Source: Ceratopteris richardii
Taxonomy: Eukaryota; Streptophyta; Polypodiopsida; Polypodiales; Pteridaceae
Reading direction: 5' to 3'
Length of the DNA stretch: 64,000 nucleotides
NCBI GenBank assembly: GCA_020310875.1
Contig: CM035420.1
Span: 189,812,380-189,876,379, forward strand
In this document: positions 43,000 to 55,231 of the stretch, piece after piece
Layout of the letters: each line of letters starts with the position of its first letter
Numbering within the stretch: position 1 is the stretch's first letter
The notes under the pieces: model-generated
Told to the model about the DNA's origin: nothing
Database searches by the model: none
What the model saw: only the letters and a program-made list of their open reading frames with translations
Position numbers and translations under genes: made by a program

Positions 43000-45480
43000 C
43001 TTTGTGCATTCATCATGTAGTCATGGAGACTCTAGCTGGAATGCTTTAGCACTTTCAGCAAAAGTGAGAGCAGAATTCCAAGAGTTGTCCTGGACGAGTA
43101 TTTACAGAAAGGGATGATTAGACCTAGCTATTCACCCTTTGCAATATCAGTTCTTCTAGTGAAGAAGAAAGACAGATCTTATAGGATATGCATCGATTAC
43201 CGAGCACTCAATAAGATTACTATCAGACATAGATATCCTATGCCCAGGATTGATGATCTTTTAGACGCTCTTGGTAGAGCCGTTAAAGTAAGAGATCATG
43301 ATAAGACTCAGTTAATCCAGAGAAGACTCACTTGTTTCTTCCGAGGATAGAGTATCAACTGATGGGGTTCAGATGGATCCCAAGAATATTTTAGTTATCT
43401 TAGTTTGGCCTACTCCTCACGATGAGGGGCAACTATGGTCATTTCTAGGACTTTCCGATTTCTATTGGAAATTCATTCTTCATATTCATTGATAGTAGTG
43501 CCTATGACAAACTTGCTTCAAGGCAAAGTTATGTTTGCATGGAAGCAAGGGCAGCAAGGGCAGCAAGATAGTTTTAATATCAGACATTGATCCACAGGGA
43601 TCAATCTAGCTGATCCATAGGGATGAGAGTATCAGGCACTGATAGTTTTAGTACTGAAAGCAGTGGTGTATGCACTTAAAGTCTAGAGACACTATCTATA
43701 TGGTACAGACTTTAAGGTATACATAGATCACCATACACTTAAGTATTTTAGTAGTCAGCCACATCTTCGAGGCAGTCAGGCTCATTGGGCTGAGGTCATA
43801 CAAGAGTTTCACATGGAAATCTTGTATAGAACAACAAAGGGAATATAGTAGTTGATGCATTATCACTGATAATGTATCGAATGATCTTTACAATTCTAGA
43901 AAGCTCATTGATTCAAGAGATAAAGGAAGCAAAGGTGGAAGATCCACATTCGAGCCATCAATGATGACTCTATTATAGGAGACGGGACAGTTTTAGTTGT
44001 TTCTCCCCCTAGCAGAGTGAACAAGTCCATTCCGTATTCTAGTTTCTCACAAGAGAATGGAATAGTTAGACAGAAAGGAAAGGTTTGCATACTAGATTCC
44101 AGGGATTTGAGAAGAAAAGTCCTGCATGATAACCATGATGTGCCTTGCGCAGGACATCCAAGTGTTGACAAGACAATATAGCTTGCTAGAAGAACAATTT
44201 GGTGGCTTGGATAGCCAGAGACTTTATGTGTCAAGTCAACAAAGAAGAAAGGGTAAAGACATCAGCTCTTTTGTATCCTTTACAGGTTCCATATCATAAT
44301 TGGGATAGTGTATTCATGGACTTCATAGTCGGGATACCACAGACCCAAAGGAAGTGGAATTCTATCCTAGTTGTGGTAGACAGATTGATGATCCACAAGG
44401 ATCATGACTTTGGTTCACAGGGATCAATCCACTTCATCCCCAGGGAACAGAGTGTCAAACATTGATCCATAGGGATCAATCCACTTGATCCATAAGGATC
44501 AGAGTGTCAGATATTGATCAACAAGGATCAATCCACTTGATCCACAGGGATCAATCCACTTGATCCACAGGGATCAAAGTGTTAGACATTGATCCACAAG
44601 GATCATACCCACACAAGAGATGATAAAAGCTCCACAAGTGGTGGAGTTGTTAATCCAGCATGTCTTCAGATTGCATGGGTTACCGACATCCATAGTTTCA
44701 AATAGGGATGTCAGAGTCATAGGACTGACAGGGTCAACCAGATTTTAGAGGACATGTTGAGGGCATATGTGTCTGAGAGACAAATAGATTGGGATAGTTA
44801 TTTGCCACTAGCTGATTTTGCTTATAATAAAAGGTCTCATAAGGTGATAGGTATGTCTCCTTTTGAGATGAACTATGGCATGAATCCCAATGCTCCCAGT
44901 ACCATCAGCATGCCAAAGAACTATCCTAGTGCTTTGGAGTTCTTAGCGAACGTCCAAGCAAATTTAGAAATAGCTAAAGCCAAGATGGAGCAAGCCGCTG
45001 ATAGGGCTAAAGAGTACGCTGATAGGAAGAGATCTCCTAGATCCTTTGAGGAGGGAGACATATTCTTTCTTCAAGTACCAGCTAGGTCTACTTCACTCTC
45101 CATAGGGAAGTGTACTAAGCTATCACTAAGGTTTTTTTGGACCTTGGAAGATAATTAAAAAGCTAAGTGAAGTTGCATATCGATCAGAGCTTCCTCCATA
45201 TTGTAGAGTGCATCTAGTGTTTCATGTTAGTAAACTTTAGAAGTATATTTCCAGGGAGGATAATCTAATAGAAGGTATTGTTTCTTTGCAAGAAAGTAAA
45301 AGCACAGATCATTCTCTAGACATGATACTAGATCAAAGACAGCAACGATTGAGGAATCATGTCATCCAAGAGTATCTAGTAGCATAGAGAGGATTACCAC
45401 TTACTGACTCTACTTGGGAATCAAAAGCTCTGGTTCACAAGTACTTTCTCTTATTGATCATTGAGGACAATGATCTTTAG
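43000..45480 (+). pseudogene. Chromovirus (Ty3/gypsy) pol relic with chromodomain
   Basis: [34 protein letters not shown] and [13 protein letters not shown] (about 43114-43270), then a deletion removing the catalytic region. RNase H: AVVYALKV.RHYLYGT and DHHTLKYF (about 43660-43755). Integrase zinc module near 44150 (CAGHPSVDKTI), core start WDSVFMDFIVGIP (about 44300-44340), then a block of palindromic repeats, then ADFAYNKRSHKVIGMSPFEMNYG (split; about 44812-44880). The C-terminal DQRQQRLRNHVIQEYLVA…TWESKAL (about 45330-45430) is a chromodomain, which directs insertion to chromatin. Stops and gaps are frequent. Confidence 0.8.
44385..44610. repeat. Cluster of 18-bp palindromes in integrase sequence
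   Basis: Repeated copies of TTGATCCACAGGGATCAA, a perfect 7-bp inverted repeat around ACAG, often followed by TCCAC. Exact copies occur at 44537-44554 and 44560-44577, with variants on both sides. The cluster sits directly after the integrase ILVVVDRL motif and interrupts the domain. Other copies lie at 43587-43604 and in the LTR at 45807-45848. Confidence 0.85.
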
Positions 45481-45801
45481 AAGGGGGAGAGAGTGTGAGT
45501 AATTGATCTTTAGAAGGGGGAGAGAGTGTGTTAGTAAACTTTAGAAGTATATTTCCAGGGAGGATAATCTAATAGAAGGTATTGTTTCTTTGCAAGAAAG
45601 TAAAAGCACAGATCATTCTCTAGACATGATACTAGATCAAAGACATCAACGATTGAGGAATCATGTCATCCAAGAGTATCTAGTAGCCTAGAGAGGATTA
45701 CCACTTACTGACTCTACTTGGGAATCAAAAGCTCTGGTTCACAAGTACTTTCTCTTATTGATCATTGAGGACAATGATCTTTAGAAGGGGGAGAGAGTGT
45801 G
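45226..45801 (+). repeat. 304-bp tandem duplication of the chromodomain tail
   Basis: The segment 45226-45529 recurs at 45530-45801 nearly unchanged. Each copy codes the chromodomain-like tail and ends in AGAAGGGGGAGAGAGTG, the likely polypurine tract, so the element carries two such tracts in a row. Confidence 0.9.
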
Positions 45802-46150
45802 AGTAATTGATCCACAGGGATCCGTTCACATTGATCCACAGGGATCAATCCATGTGTGTGTGGGACAAGGGCCAACTAGCCAAGGTCCCAAGCTCGAGGG
45901 ATACCCTAAGGTACTTTGGTAGTAATGGGAATTACTTGGGTAGTAATGGGAATAAGTGTTGCATGATGGCCACATGTTCACACTAGAATCTTTCAGATCA
46001 TTACTATTTTTAGAGTATACCATTGCTATTTTTAGAGTACAAGAGGGGATATATGGATGGGAGGAGAGTCACATACACATCATTCAAGTGATTTCTATCA
46101 CACCACTCCATTAATAGAACACCTATCCCATTGTAATAATAGGGACTTAA
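45800..46150 (+). repeat. Probable 3' LTR start of the chromovirus
   Basis: TGAGTAATTGATCC follows the second purine tract directly. The far end is not determined; sequence up to about 46150 is the approximate extent. It contains two copies of the 18-bp palindrome. Confidence 0.5.
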
Positions 46151-46934
46151 TTGAACCTCTAAGGAAAATGAAACTTCTTCAAATTGTCAAACCAACGATG
46201 AGTTAACCTAATTGTTTCTTAAAGACTAATGCAATAAACTAGAAATCAATCATTCACAAAAGATATAAGCCAAAATTGACATGAGATCCACAAAAATTTG
46301 AGAAAAGATATGATTAGTAAAAACATGATTCTCTGAAAACACGGCTTTCTGAGAATAAATGGCTAGAAACAATTGCACCAAATTGATTGATTCAAGTGCC
46401 TATTCCATGAAATTTTTCATGTAGAATCGAAATATGATATTAAAGACTACTTATCTTGAATAAAAATCAATGACAAGACCATTTCAAAATAGATTTTCTT
46501 CAAACCAAGAAAAGATCTTCAAACCTACTATTAAACTCATTAAGGATCTCACATTCAAGTCTCAACTCAATCTACAATTGAACAATCAACCAAAAGACAC
46601 ACTGCAGGTCACATAATGCATCACACAAAGGCATCACAGTGAAGAAGGGGATGAAAGCCAAAGGAGGAGCTCTCTATTCTCGATGAAGGAAGTATAAAAA
46701 TGACATTGTGTCCCCTAATTCTTCTTTACATTGAATTATATAATACTTACAAAATGAAATTCTTTCTCAACTTCTAGACTCTTAGACTACTATCTTTGAG
46801 AATCTGATGGCCTTATAACTACATAGCTCCATGATAACTCAAGGAAGGCTCTTCTTGAGTTCTACAAAATTTAGAGCTTTCTAACTCTATTTTTTGACTA
46901 TTTATAGAGAAAGTGTAAATATAAAATTGTTGTG
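46151..46934. other. No gene seen
   Basis: AT-rich sequence between the chromovirus LTR and the copia 5' LTR. No recognisable domain. Confidence 0.55.
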
Positions 46935-47447
46935 AAAATCTTCCTTCAATGATAGAATAGAGAGCTTTGAATCTCAATATACACAAGGAGATGAGATTAC
47001 AATCAAAAGTATACAAGATGAGCTATCTTGCTCATGAAACAGACAAAAACACAATGAGATATAGATGATAAAAAATCTCAACCTAAAAGAAAACTTCAAT
47101 TAACAAAGGGCTAGCTTAGCTAGGGGGTAGCTTAGTCTTGGAGTATACAATCCCAATGAGAGCCTAAACATGCACAAATGAATGAAGATGATGGCCATGA
47201 CTTTCTTTCGATCCTTTTCTTATATAATGCTCCAAAACTTGTTGTAGAGTTTGAATTCAAAACATGCCGAGTTTGAATTCAAAACATGCCTCCAAAATTC
47301 CCCTTTTTTCTCCATCAAGTTAGATGGAATCTTGAGCTGAAGAACTCATGGAAAAGTGGTTTCCAACTTTACAAAAAAGTGAAGCGCTGTGGCACTTGAG
47401 TTAAGCCTTGGTTCACACACACTTGAGCTTGTAAATTTCTATTAACA
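46935..47447 (-). repeat. 5' LTR of the second copia element
   Basis: Shares long blocks with 40240-40748 (AATATACACAAGGAGA, GGGGGTAGCTTAG and others). A 24-bp segment near 47260 is duplicated in this copy only. Confidence 0.65.
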
Positions 47448-47717
47448 ATAACTCCATACTTTCCCTCCAACTAACTATACATTAGTCTTCCATATGCATG
47501 AAGAAAAATCATTCTAAACTTTTAACTTTCGTATGGTTCAGAATAAACATAATTTCTTCGCTAAATCTCTAACTATTGTTTACAAATGTGTTGAACTCCT
47601 CTATGGAAACCTTTGGAGCACAACTATAATCTAGCAGTTCCTATTGAAAATAATGGTGTCTTATGTTTTGAGTAAAAGCATCTTCAACACTCTAAGAACC
47701 TCTATCTCTATGTGTCA

Positions 47718-47719
<2 letters not shown>

Positions 47720-47807
<88 letters not shown>
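47720..47807. repeat. (GA)n microsatellite
   Basis: About 44 GA units without interruption. Confidence 0.98.
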
Positions 47808-48470
<663 letters not shown>

Positions 48471-48769
48471 CCTTATGAAAGAAGGGTTACATATTTTTTA
48501 ATGAACCTTCAAAAAAAAGGTTGATGTAATTTTCCATTTCTTTTGAAGGGCAAATCATGCTTAGACGGGTTGTGCAACCTTTAAAAATGAGCCCTGCATA
48601 CAACTAAGATAATCGTCGAGAGAGTGTGTATGTATATATATATATATCTTTCTTTTTTTCTTTTTTCCACTCCTATGAAATGCCATAGGATATTCATTGT
48701 TAAAAACAAGAAACCAAAAAAGATAAGTGCTTCTCACACGAAAAAAACAAAATCAACTTTTTTTAAAAC

Positions 48770-48990
48770 AGAAAGTTTGGAGAAAGCTTAATTTCTTTTT
48801 GCTTGAATTTATTGGAATAACAACTGTACAAGTGAATGGGCATAGTATCCATAGGACCCCCATATCTCACAAAGAAGAGGTTAGACTATCCGAAAGCAAA
48901 CACTAAGAAGAACTGCCTGAAGGCATGTGGTTTAATACATTTTGAAGGCATTACACTAGCCTTAGGTTCACACATGTACTGCCGTAGAAG
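48770..48990 (-). mobile_element. Fragment of a LINE 3' end
   Basis: The stretch with ACAAGTGAATGGG followed by a GGACCCCC…CACAAAG block resembles 34500-34570, the 3' region of the LINE, in the same orientation. It is a 5'-truncated copy. No coding frame is intact. Confidence 0.5.
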
Positions 48991-49557
48991 GGGGATGAAC
49001 CCTCGCTCCTTCCTCAAGAGACGAAAAGCCCAACCTCCCACACTAACATGCGTGGACAAATAAAATCAAGCTTCTTTGTAATTTTCTCTAGTAATTTAAA
49101 GTTCCTTTTGCAAAAAAGAAAAAAAAAAAATTGCAGGACCTTTACCTGAGTTTTCTTGTATTGCCAACGTAATGGGTCGATATTTCCGAGATGGGCACAT
49201 TTACCATGAAGTGTACAAAGTCTAGAACTCAAAACTCGGCGTGCTTGAGCATGCCGAGTTTCCTTTTGATTCTCTTCCTCCGGCTGGTCGGCAATCGTAA
49301 TAATGGATCTGCTTCTCCCGAGCAGGTTTTTATTTTCTCCCAAGTCCTGTTGGTTCTCTGTATCAAAGCGGCCATTTTCTTCTTTATGATTCTGCTTGTG
49401 CGCGTTCAATGTGAAAATACAGCCATTGCCATGTTTGTGTAATTTTTTCAATGCGAATCTGTTTCCTTCTATTTCATGTTTCGACACTGTTCGATCTCTG
49501 TTGTTTCCTTAATGCATCGTCACTAAGAGTCTCATTTTGGAATTATCTTACTTCTTC
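48991..49557. other. No gene seen; upstream region of the PUT gene
   Basis: A 157-codon minus-strand frame (49014-49487) is low in complexity, ends in poly-F/K and shows no domain. I treat it as chance. The interval is less AT-rich than its surroundings and probably includes PUT upstream sequence. Confidence 0.5.
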
Positions 49558-49560
49558 GTC

Positions 49561-49567
49561 TATATAG
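49561..49567 (+). promoter_or_regulatory. Candidate TATA box of the PUT gene
   Basis: TATATAG, about 370 bases ahead of the start codon. A good 3' splice site (TTCTCTTTTCAG at 49853-49864) lies between, so a 5'-UTR intron is likely; a possible donor is AAG/GTGATG near 49728. These are inferred from motifs. Confidence 0.4.
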
Positions 49568-49934
49568 TCTGCATGCGCTTTCTGGATGCTCCGTTGTGAA
49601 GTGGGATGACCCCAGCCACTCTTATGACATGAAAGGATCAAGCTCTTGTATTGTCTTACCCTTGAGAATCAGAGCAATTGGTTTGTAGCTTTAATTCCCA
49701 CAATCTGGTAACTCGATCTCTAATGAAGGTGATGGACTCTGTCTTCTGTTTGAAGATTAGTCTACCTGAAGGGCTCTAGTTTCGCTATTCTGTCCCCTCA
49801 ACAAGTACCTGTTTTGCAGGTCACTTGCATATTCACGTGGATGACATGAGCGTTCTCTTTTCAGTGTGCACATTACGGACCAACAATCACAAAGCTTTCG
49901 GTGGCGTGGCGCTTTGTCCTCCCTGAAGACAGGA

Positions 49935-51377
49935 ATGAGGGAAACTGCACCAATATTGGAGAAACCTGATGAGGTCATGTCCGGTACCAGAAAAACAGTC
50001 CCAAAACTGTCGCTGTTCCCCCTCGTGTTCCTCATCTTTTATGAAGTCTCAGGGGGCCCCTTTGGTATCGAGGATTCAGTTAAAGCAGGAGGGCCGCTTC
50101 TAGCCATCCTTGGTTTTCTCGTGTTTCCCCTGATATGGAGCATTCCAGAAGCATTAATCACGGCAGAATTAGGTACCATGTTCCCTGAGAATGGGGGTTA
50201 CGTCATCTGGATAACGGAAGCGTTTGGGCCCTTTTGGGGCTTTCAGCAAGGATGGTGGAAGTGGCTTAGTGGTGTTATTGACAACGGACTCTATCCAGTT
50301 CTCTTCCTTGACTATCTTAAGGCTGTCGTACCTGCTGTTGCAGAAGGGCCTGTAAGAGTTGTTTCTATCCTGGCTATCACGGCTGCTCTTACATATCTCA
50401 ACTACAGAGGGTTGTCAATAGTTGGATGGCTTGCAGTAGCTGTTGGCGTTTTCTCCTTACTTCCTTTCGGTGTTATGGCCATTCTGGCAGTGCCAAGATT
50501 GGATTTTGCACGGTGGCTTGTGATCGACCTTGAGAAAGTCGATTGGACAACATACCTCAATACATTGTTCTGGAATTTGAATTATTGGGATTCAGTCAGT
50601 ACACTTGCTGGGGAGGTGCAGAGCCCACACATATCATTGCCAAAGGCATTGCTTTATGCAGTGCTGTTGGTAATCTGTAGCTATTTGGTACCACTCTTGG
50701 CAGGTCTTGGTGCGACTGAACTTGTCAGGGACGATTGGAGTGATGGACACTTTGCTAATATTGCAGTTGCCTTGGGGGGTGCATGGCTAGGTTGGTGGAT
50801 GGAGGCATCTGCTGCTGTGTCAAATATGGGTATGTTTGTAGCTGAGATGAGCAGTGATTCCTTTCAGTTGCTTGGAATGGCTGAGCAGGGAATGCTGCCG
50901 CGTTTCTTTGCTCGTCGCTCTGTGCATGGCACTCCAACCCTTGCCATATTTGCATCGGCGACAGGTGTACTTCTTCTGTCATCCTTGACTTTTAAAGAGA
51001 TCATTGCAGCAGAAAACTATTTGTACTGTTTTGGTATGATTGCAGAGTTTGCAGCATTTTTGTGGCTGAGATTGCGAAGGGGTGACATACCTCGCCCTTA
51101 TAAACTACCACTTGGCCTAATTGGAAGCACAATAATGTGCATTCCCCCAACCATTTTAATTGTCTCTGTGATGGTCCTAGCCACATTCAAAGTAGCTATT
51201 TTGTCCTGCATTGCAGTACTGTTTGGTTTTGGACTTTATCCCTGTCTTGGGTTGATGAAAAAAAACTTTGTATCGTTTGCTGTAGATGCAGAGTTTGTGA
51301 AGGCAAAAGACAACAAAACAGGCATTAGTAAAGATTTGGTTGATTCACAGGTTAGCTTGCTGAGGGAAACAGCATAG
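49935..51377 (+). CDS. PUT: Polyamine uptake / L-amino-acid transporter of the PUT (LAT) family
   Basis: 480-residue membrane permease of the APC superfamily, full length for plant PUT proteins, which import polyamines (spermidine, putrescine) and related cations such as paraquat with protons. Residues from ATG 49935: [15 protein letters not shown] (35-49), with the unwound first-helix GGPFG typical of the fold; [20 protein letters not shown] (71-90); [12 protein letters not shown] (106-117); [18 protein letters not shown] (211-228); [27 protein letters not shown] (296-322); RPYKLPLG (387-394). About 12 hydrophobic helices: 25-48, 55-77, 95-125, 140-157, 160-185, 208-224, 236-258, 278-300, 333-350, 354-378, 390-413, 416-438. 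No intron in the coding sequence. The upstream GTG frame (49866) is not used because the in-frame ATG starts the normal protein. It is the only intact host gene here. Confidence 0.93.
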   Translation: MRETAPILEKPDEVMSGTRKTVPKLSLFPLVFLIFYEVSGGPFGIEDSVKAGGPLLAILGFLVFPLIWSIPEALITAELGTMFPENGGYVIWITEAFGPFWGFQQGWWKWLSGVIDNGLYPVLFLDYLKAVVPAVAEGPVRVVSILAITAALTYLNYRGLSIVGWLAVAVGVFSLLPFGVMAILAVPRLDFARWLVIDLEKVDWTTYLNTLFWNLNYWDSVSTLAGEVQSPHISLPKALLYAVLLVICSYLVPLLAGLGATELVRDDWSDGHFANIAVALGGAWLGWWMEASAAVSNMGMFVAEMSSDSFQLLGMAEQGMLPRFFARRSVHGTPTLAIFASATGVLLLSSLTFKEIIAAENYLYCFGMIAEFAAFLWLRLRRGDIPRPYKLPLGLIGSTIMCIPPTILIVSVMVLATFKVAILSCIAVLFGFGLYPCLGLMKKNFVSFAVDAEFVKAKDNKTGISKDLVDSQVSLLRETA

Positions 51378-54300
51378 AAGAGCCCAATTGTGGTTTGCTT
51401 TTGTTAGTTCTTAGTTTTTTGGTCCTCTACACAATGGATTTTCTGTTCTGTAGGGGTTTTAAACTTGAGTGTATATGCTGTAAAATTTCTAAGATCATTG
51501 TCATTGCCCAGCAAAATGTTGCATGTGGCTTAATCCTGACATGCGAAAGTGGAAAGTTGCGATTTATAAGCAGCTCTGGAGTCATATCCGTCAAATCCTG
51601 GAGTCTCCCTTTATTTTATATTTGTTTACCATACATGTATATTTGGGGATGACATGAATTGATACATAGAGAATGAACATTTATATTCAGAAGCTTTCAG
51701 TACGAAACGTCGTTCCTTTTCTGCACAAGTTTGCTCGATATGTATGTTTAGGAAGGCTTATCCCTGTGTATGCACCTTCATTCGTGCATGCATACATGGC
51801 AGGGTGTAAATTCTGCAATTGCCCACTATATATACACACATGAAGTGACATGTACACATCCACTGGAAGTGAACAGTATCTAGAAGCTCTTTGTGCAAGC
51901 CCTCTTTCATTCTCTAGACGACTAAGCTCAGTGTGTATGTAAGGAGCAGTTCATGTGTGTGCATCTACACTCATATGTGCCATGTGTACATGGCAGGGTG
52001 TACTTGTATGCATACACATTCATGCACACACATGCATAATAAGTCCACTCTTCGTCGCTGAAAGTGAAACGAACTTGGGTTTAATTCAGCCATATTATAG
52101 CCTTTTTTTAAAGGAGAAATCAAATCAACTCCATTAGATTGGCCCCTAGCACTTGTGTGGAAAATTGTAGCATAAAATCTCGTACATTGTTAGTATAGAA
52201 CAACTCATCATTTAGTTATAGCCTTTAATGTGTATAATTCTTAGTAAAGTCGATTGGGGCAAAATAGTTTGAACTCTATATTCTGAAGTAGTTTACGGTC
52301 TTGAATTATTACTCAGATACATTTAGTTGAGATGGCAACTTAGCTAGGGAGTAATGAAGTTGGGTGAATAAATATAACCAAATGACAATTCAGCTACTTA
52401 ATATGTTGAAGTTGAGTAAATGAGGCTTAAGTTATTATTATCTCGACTGAATCTATTTGAATTATTCATTCTTGGGGGATTCATTCATTTGTAAATAGTT
52501 TTTGGATTATTTTTTTCATCCATAAAATTGAACGAATCATTCCAGGCCATGTTAATATAGTGCAAGAACCTCAACTAGTTGAGACTATGGAACTAGAAGG
52601 CAGGAACATATTTTCAATGAATGATTGCGAAGCGAAAAATATTCGGCCGAAAGTTCTTTTCTTATAAATATCTAAAATATATTTTTTATAATTTTTCATA
52701 ATTTTTGTTACTAGTCTTACCTATAAAGTACTAAATAGAAGCAAGAGTAAAGTGAGAATAGTTTTATATATTATACTATGCATACATACATACATACATA
52801 CATATATATACACACATATACATACACGTGTGAGTGAAAGATTTCGGGTTGTAATTTTTATTTGAAAGAAGTCACGTGTATATTATGATTCACGAAAGTG
52901 TCTTTTACGTATATATGGTTTAGAATTAAGTGTAAATTAGCAATATGTTTGCGTGTTATAATTTGTGAAATAGTTTTTTTACTTGCATAATTATAGTCTA
53001 GAGTTCGGAGAATTATAGTTTTTTATGATTCATGAGCGTGCTTCATACTTGCGTAGTTATTATAGAGTACATTTATAAATTACTGTGATTCAAACAATAC
53101 ATTTATAAATTACTGTGATTGTTTGAATCACCATCTTGTTTTTTACTTGCTTATCTTGTTGTATAGTAAATATAAGATATTCTGATTGTTTGAATTGCCA
53201 TCTTGATTTTTACATATACAACAAAATGAGCAGATAGATATTATTATATTATATGGATGTTATGGTCATTGATTTTATTTTCATATAATGATTTCTTTCA
53301 TTGCGTCATGGTTTTTAGTGAATTATTTTTACTTCCATATAGATATAGACAATTAGGAATCAAGAGTTAAGATCTCACTTTTGTTTAGATATAAATAAAT
53401 TATATGTGATGTTATGATTCATAAAGTGTCTCTCTTGCATACATATGGTACAAAATGTTCTTGTGAGTGTTTAAATATTATAGATTATGTGGGACTAAAT
53501 GTTGGCAAATATGTACGTTATGATTCATGCAAATGTTTCTTACTTGCATATTTGTTGTAGAGTAATTTTATAAACTACTGTAATTGTTTGAATGTTATTT
53601 TAATGGAGATTGTTATGTCGTATTGATGTCATGAGCATTGATATTATATTCATGTAATGTCTTTGTTTTTTGTCTCATTGTTTTTGAAAATTTTTTACAA
53701 CTTTGATGAAGTTCTAGATAACTATGAATTATTTATATAATGTTTAATGAAGATTATGTCCATATTATATCATGTATTGATAGATAGTATATTTAATTGT
53801 TTGATAAATAGATAGTTATTATTAGAGCATGGGTATATTTATACATCATAGTTTCTATGAATATTTAAAATTTTTCTTTGTGTAATATGATATGTAGATG
53901 TTTTTCTTTTTAAGCAATGTGTGAATCGATTGTAGTTTTTACAAAGAAGCAAGCCTCAAACACAAGTAATTAATCCAATCTAAGCCATAGGGAAAGGGGG
54001 AAAATAAATCTTAGGTCAAGTAGATTATGAAGGAAAAATAGTATCCACTTTACAATGAGAGCGTTGTGCTCGACAATCTATAGGAAATGCAACTAGACAT
54101 TAAAGAGCATTTATTTGGCACAAACACGAATGTTCAACAGTGTTATAATCCTTAAGCTGATATACTACCTTCACAAATAAGTATAAAGCATAAAATACAG
54201 TGTAAAAAAGATGTAGGAGTATGAATAGTGCATTACAATTACAAGGCATAATTAAAGTGATTAAAAAAATATTGAAGTATGCACTCTTGACTCATAAAAA

Positions 54301-54419
54301 ACAATTTACAAGGCATAATTAAAGTTTTGATTAACAAAAGATTGAAGCATGCACTCTCGAGTCATAGAAAACAATTATGAGTAATGTCAATGCAATTCAT
54401 AGAATCTAGAGAGTAACAT
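51378..54419. other. 3' flank of PUT and AT-rich intergenic sequence
   Basis: No coding frame. The first few hundred bases are probably the PUT 3' UTR. A CATA microsatellite lies at about 52783-52812. From about 52850 to 53650, diverged repeats recur containing ATGATTCAC…GTGTCTTTTACTTGCATA and AAATTACTGTGATTGTTTGAAT. A 68-bp tandem duplication is at 54241-54373. Confidence 0.6.
54241..54373. repeat. 68-bp imperfect tandem duplication
   Basis: Two copies of CAAGGCATAATTAAAG…GCACTCT.GA.TCATA.AAAACAATT. Confidence 0.85.
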
Positions 54420-54700
54420 ATCATTTGTATAAACAACAATGATAAGAAGTACATCTATTGCATGGTTCACATACAAGTGCTTTCACTTGGACTATTATAA
54501 AATCCATACGCTATTAAGTAGGGATATATCTTCACATACCAAGCACATGGTGCTTGCTCTAATCCATACAATTCCTTCTTTAGCTTACACAATTTTTCAA
54601 AACCATTGGGATGTGTGTTTTCAAACCGCAGAGATAGAAACCATACACTTCATGCAAGTCCCCATTTAAGATTGTAGTTTTGTGCCCAATTGATGTACAT
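54420..54700 (-). pseudogene. copia RT fragment
   Basis: On the minus strand KLKKELYGLEQAPCAWYVKIYPYL is visible at about 54595-54525, matching the RT at 28225-28170. Both ends are cut. It is not part of the plus-strand copia element that starts at 54773. Confidence 0.7.
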
Positions 54701-54772
54701 TCCAACCATTGCAAGTTGCAAGCACATAGATTGTACAACACACACATGCAAAATGTTGATATATTTAGTTCG

Positions 54773-54986
54773 TGATATGTGTGAACACACTAGGACCATC
54801 GGGGCACTTTTTTCCCTCTTTAGGAGGTTTTTTCCACCCTTCTTGTATATATATGCCTATAGCCCTAACGGGTTACTTATCTTTGTACATTCTAGTGGTA
54901 ATACATTCAATAGTGTGTGTTGTGCTCCAAGCTTCTTCTTCTTCCTTGAGTTGTTTGCATGCTTTTGCAGGCCTTGAACTCTAACA
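54773..54986 (+). repeat. 5' LTR of the plus-strand copia element
   Basis: TGATATGTGTGAACACA…CTAACA; matches inverted copies at 31230-31450 and 26942-27153. Confidence 0.8.
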
Positions 54987-54987
54987 A

Positions 54988-55003
54988 TTGGTATCAAAGC
55001 AGG
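54988..55003 (+). other. Primer binding site, initiator tRNA-Met type
   Basis: TTGGTATCAAAGCAGG one base after the LTR end. Confidence 0.8.
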
Positions 55004-55231
55004 TCATCGCTTCATCTAGGGCATTGTCGACACCCCTCCGGTCACAATCTCAGAATCGCACGAAATTTGGTGAGCATACTCAAGGTGATTATGAGATCAA
55101 AATAGCTTTGCTATGTGATCCCGAAATCACGATCTGACCTCGTTTCGGCCTTCGAACACACTATCGCAGCACTTGTGTAGGCTATTTTGTCTTTTTGTGC
55201 CAAAGATATATACAAGTTTGAGTTCACCAAT

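Larger units (their letters stand above)
40240..47447 (-). mobile_element. Second Ty1/copia element, minus strand, invaded by a chromovirus
   Basis: Similar sequences at about 40240-40748 and 46935-47447, in the same orientation, are read as its LTRs; both end TAACA on the plus strand. Pol remains lie at 40756-41720. A chromovirus relic (about 43000-46150) occupies the middle. The outer boundary on the left of each LTR is approximate, and no primer site was recognised. Confidence 0.6.

Noticed and set aside
49014..49487. 157-codon minus-strand frame upstream of PUT
   Set aside because: No recognisable domain, ends in low-complexity F/K sequence, and covers the likely PUT upstream region.
49866..49934. 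N-terminal extension of PUT from a GTG
   Set aside because: Non-ATG start, begins right after a likely splice acceptor, and the family starts at the ATG at 49935.
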